A stretch of DNA of 14,543 nucleotides from an uncultured Eubacterium sp. (lineage in GTDB: Bacteria; Bacillota; Clostridia; Lachnospirales; Lachnospiraceae): the NCBI GenBank assembly GCA_905236225.1, contig CAJOPM010000040.1, positions 1-14,543 of the forward strand. The letters run 5' to 3'. A program made the translations under genes and the position numbers. Within the stretch, counting starts at the first letter, position 1. The number at the start of each line of letters is the position of its first letter. Below the pieces are notes generated by a model. It made no database searches. It saw only the letters and a list, made by a program, of their open reading frames with translations, and was not told the origin of the DNA. Positions 14,537 through 14,543 of the stretch are shown here, one piece after another.

Positions 14537-14543
14537 AGCGAGT

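Noticed and set aside
14387..14543. CRISPR array or tRNA at the right edge
   Set aside because: There are no direct repeats with regular spacers, and no cloverleaf with a T-loop GTTCGA and anticodon arm; the structure is purely nested inverted repeats.

Overview
The window is AT-rich, densely packed chromosomal DNA that looks like a Bacillota genome of class Clostridia, most likely Lachnospiraceae. The reasons are the yaaR-holB-ricT-trmN gene order, strong AGGAG-type ribosome sites, sigma-A-like promoters with T-rich surroundings, a DacF-type carboxypeptidase, and large signalling proteins built on HD-GYP and 7TM modules. The family assignment is inference from gene content. The species cannot be named from the sequence.

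Left half (1-6141, minus strand): eight co-directional genes with gaps of 14-45 bp or short overlaps. In order of transcription they are an AbiEi-like regulator, a degenerate AbiEii-like protein, an Orn/Lys/Arg-type PLP decarboxylase, a guanylate-kinase-like P-loop kinase, yaaR, holB, ricT, and the start of a trmN6-type tRNA methyltransferase cut by the window edge. This matches the Bacillus yaaO-tmk-yaaQ-yaaR-holB-yaaT-yabB block, but tmk and yaaQ are absent and a gmk-like gene sits in their place. The only convincing promoter lies upstream of the AbiEi-like gene, so a toxin-antitoxin-like pair appears to head a housekeeping replication and RNA-processing operon.

Centre (6142-8230): two overlapping divergent promoters drive the AbiEi operon leftward and a small gene rightward (6289-6822; tentatively ArgR-like in fold). 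That small gene converges with a D-Ala-D-Ala carboxypeptidase gene (8085-6973), and a 13-bp-stem terminator lies between them. The carboxypeptidase promoter overlaps the first ATG of the next rightward gene, which raises doubt about that gene's true start.

Right half (8134-14392, plus strand): a tightly coupled five-gene signalling operon. It encodes a membrane HD-GYP protein with intact catalytic residues, a 7/8-TM protein with a histidine-kinase-like tail lacking the phospho-acceptor His and ATP-binding boxes, a soluble PAS-histidine kinase with intact boxes, a NarL/LuxR response regulator, and a Sir2-family deacylase. The parsimonious model, which is inference, is a split sensor: the membrane pseudokinase partners with the soluble kinase, which phosphorylates the regulator, and the HD-GYP protein adds a cyclic-dinucleotide output or input.

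The last ~155 bp is unlike the rest. It is GC-rich (about 60%) and consists of two consecutive long inverted repeats, the first of which overlaps the stop codon of the sirtuin gene. It looks like a repetitive palindromic element or a structured RNA and runs to the edge of the window.
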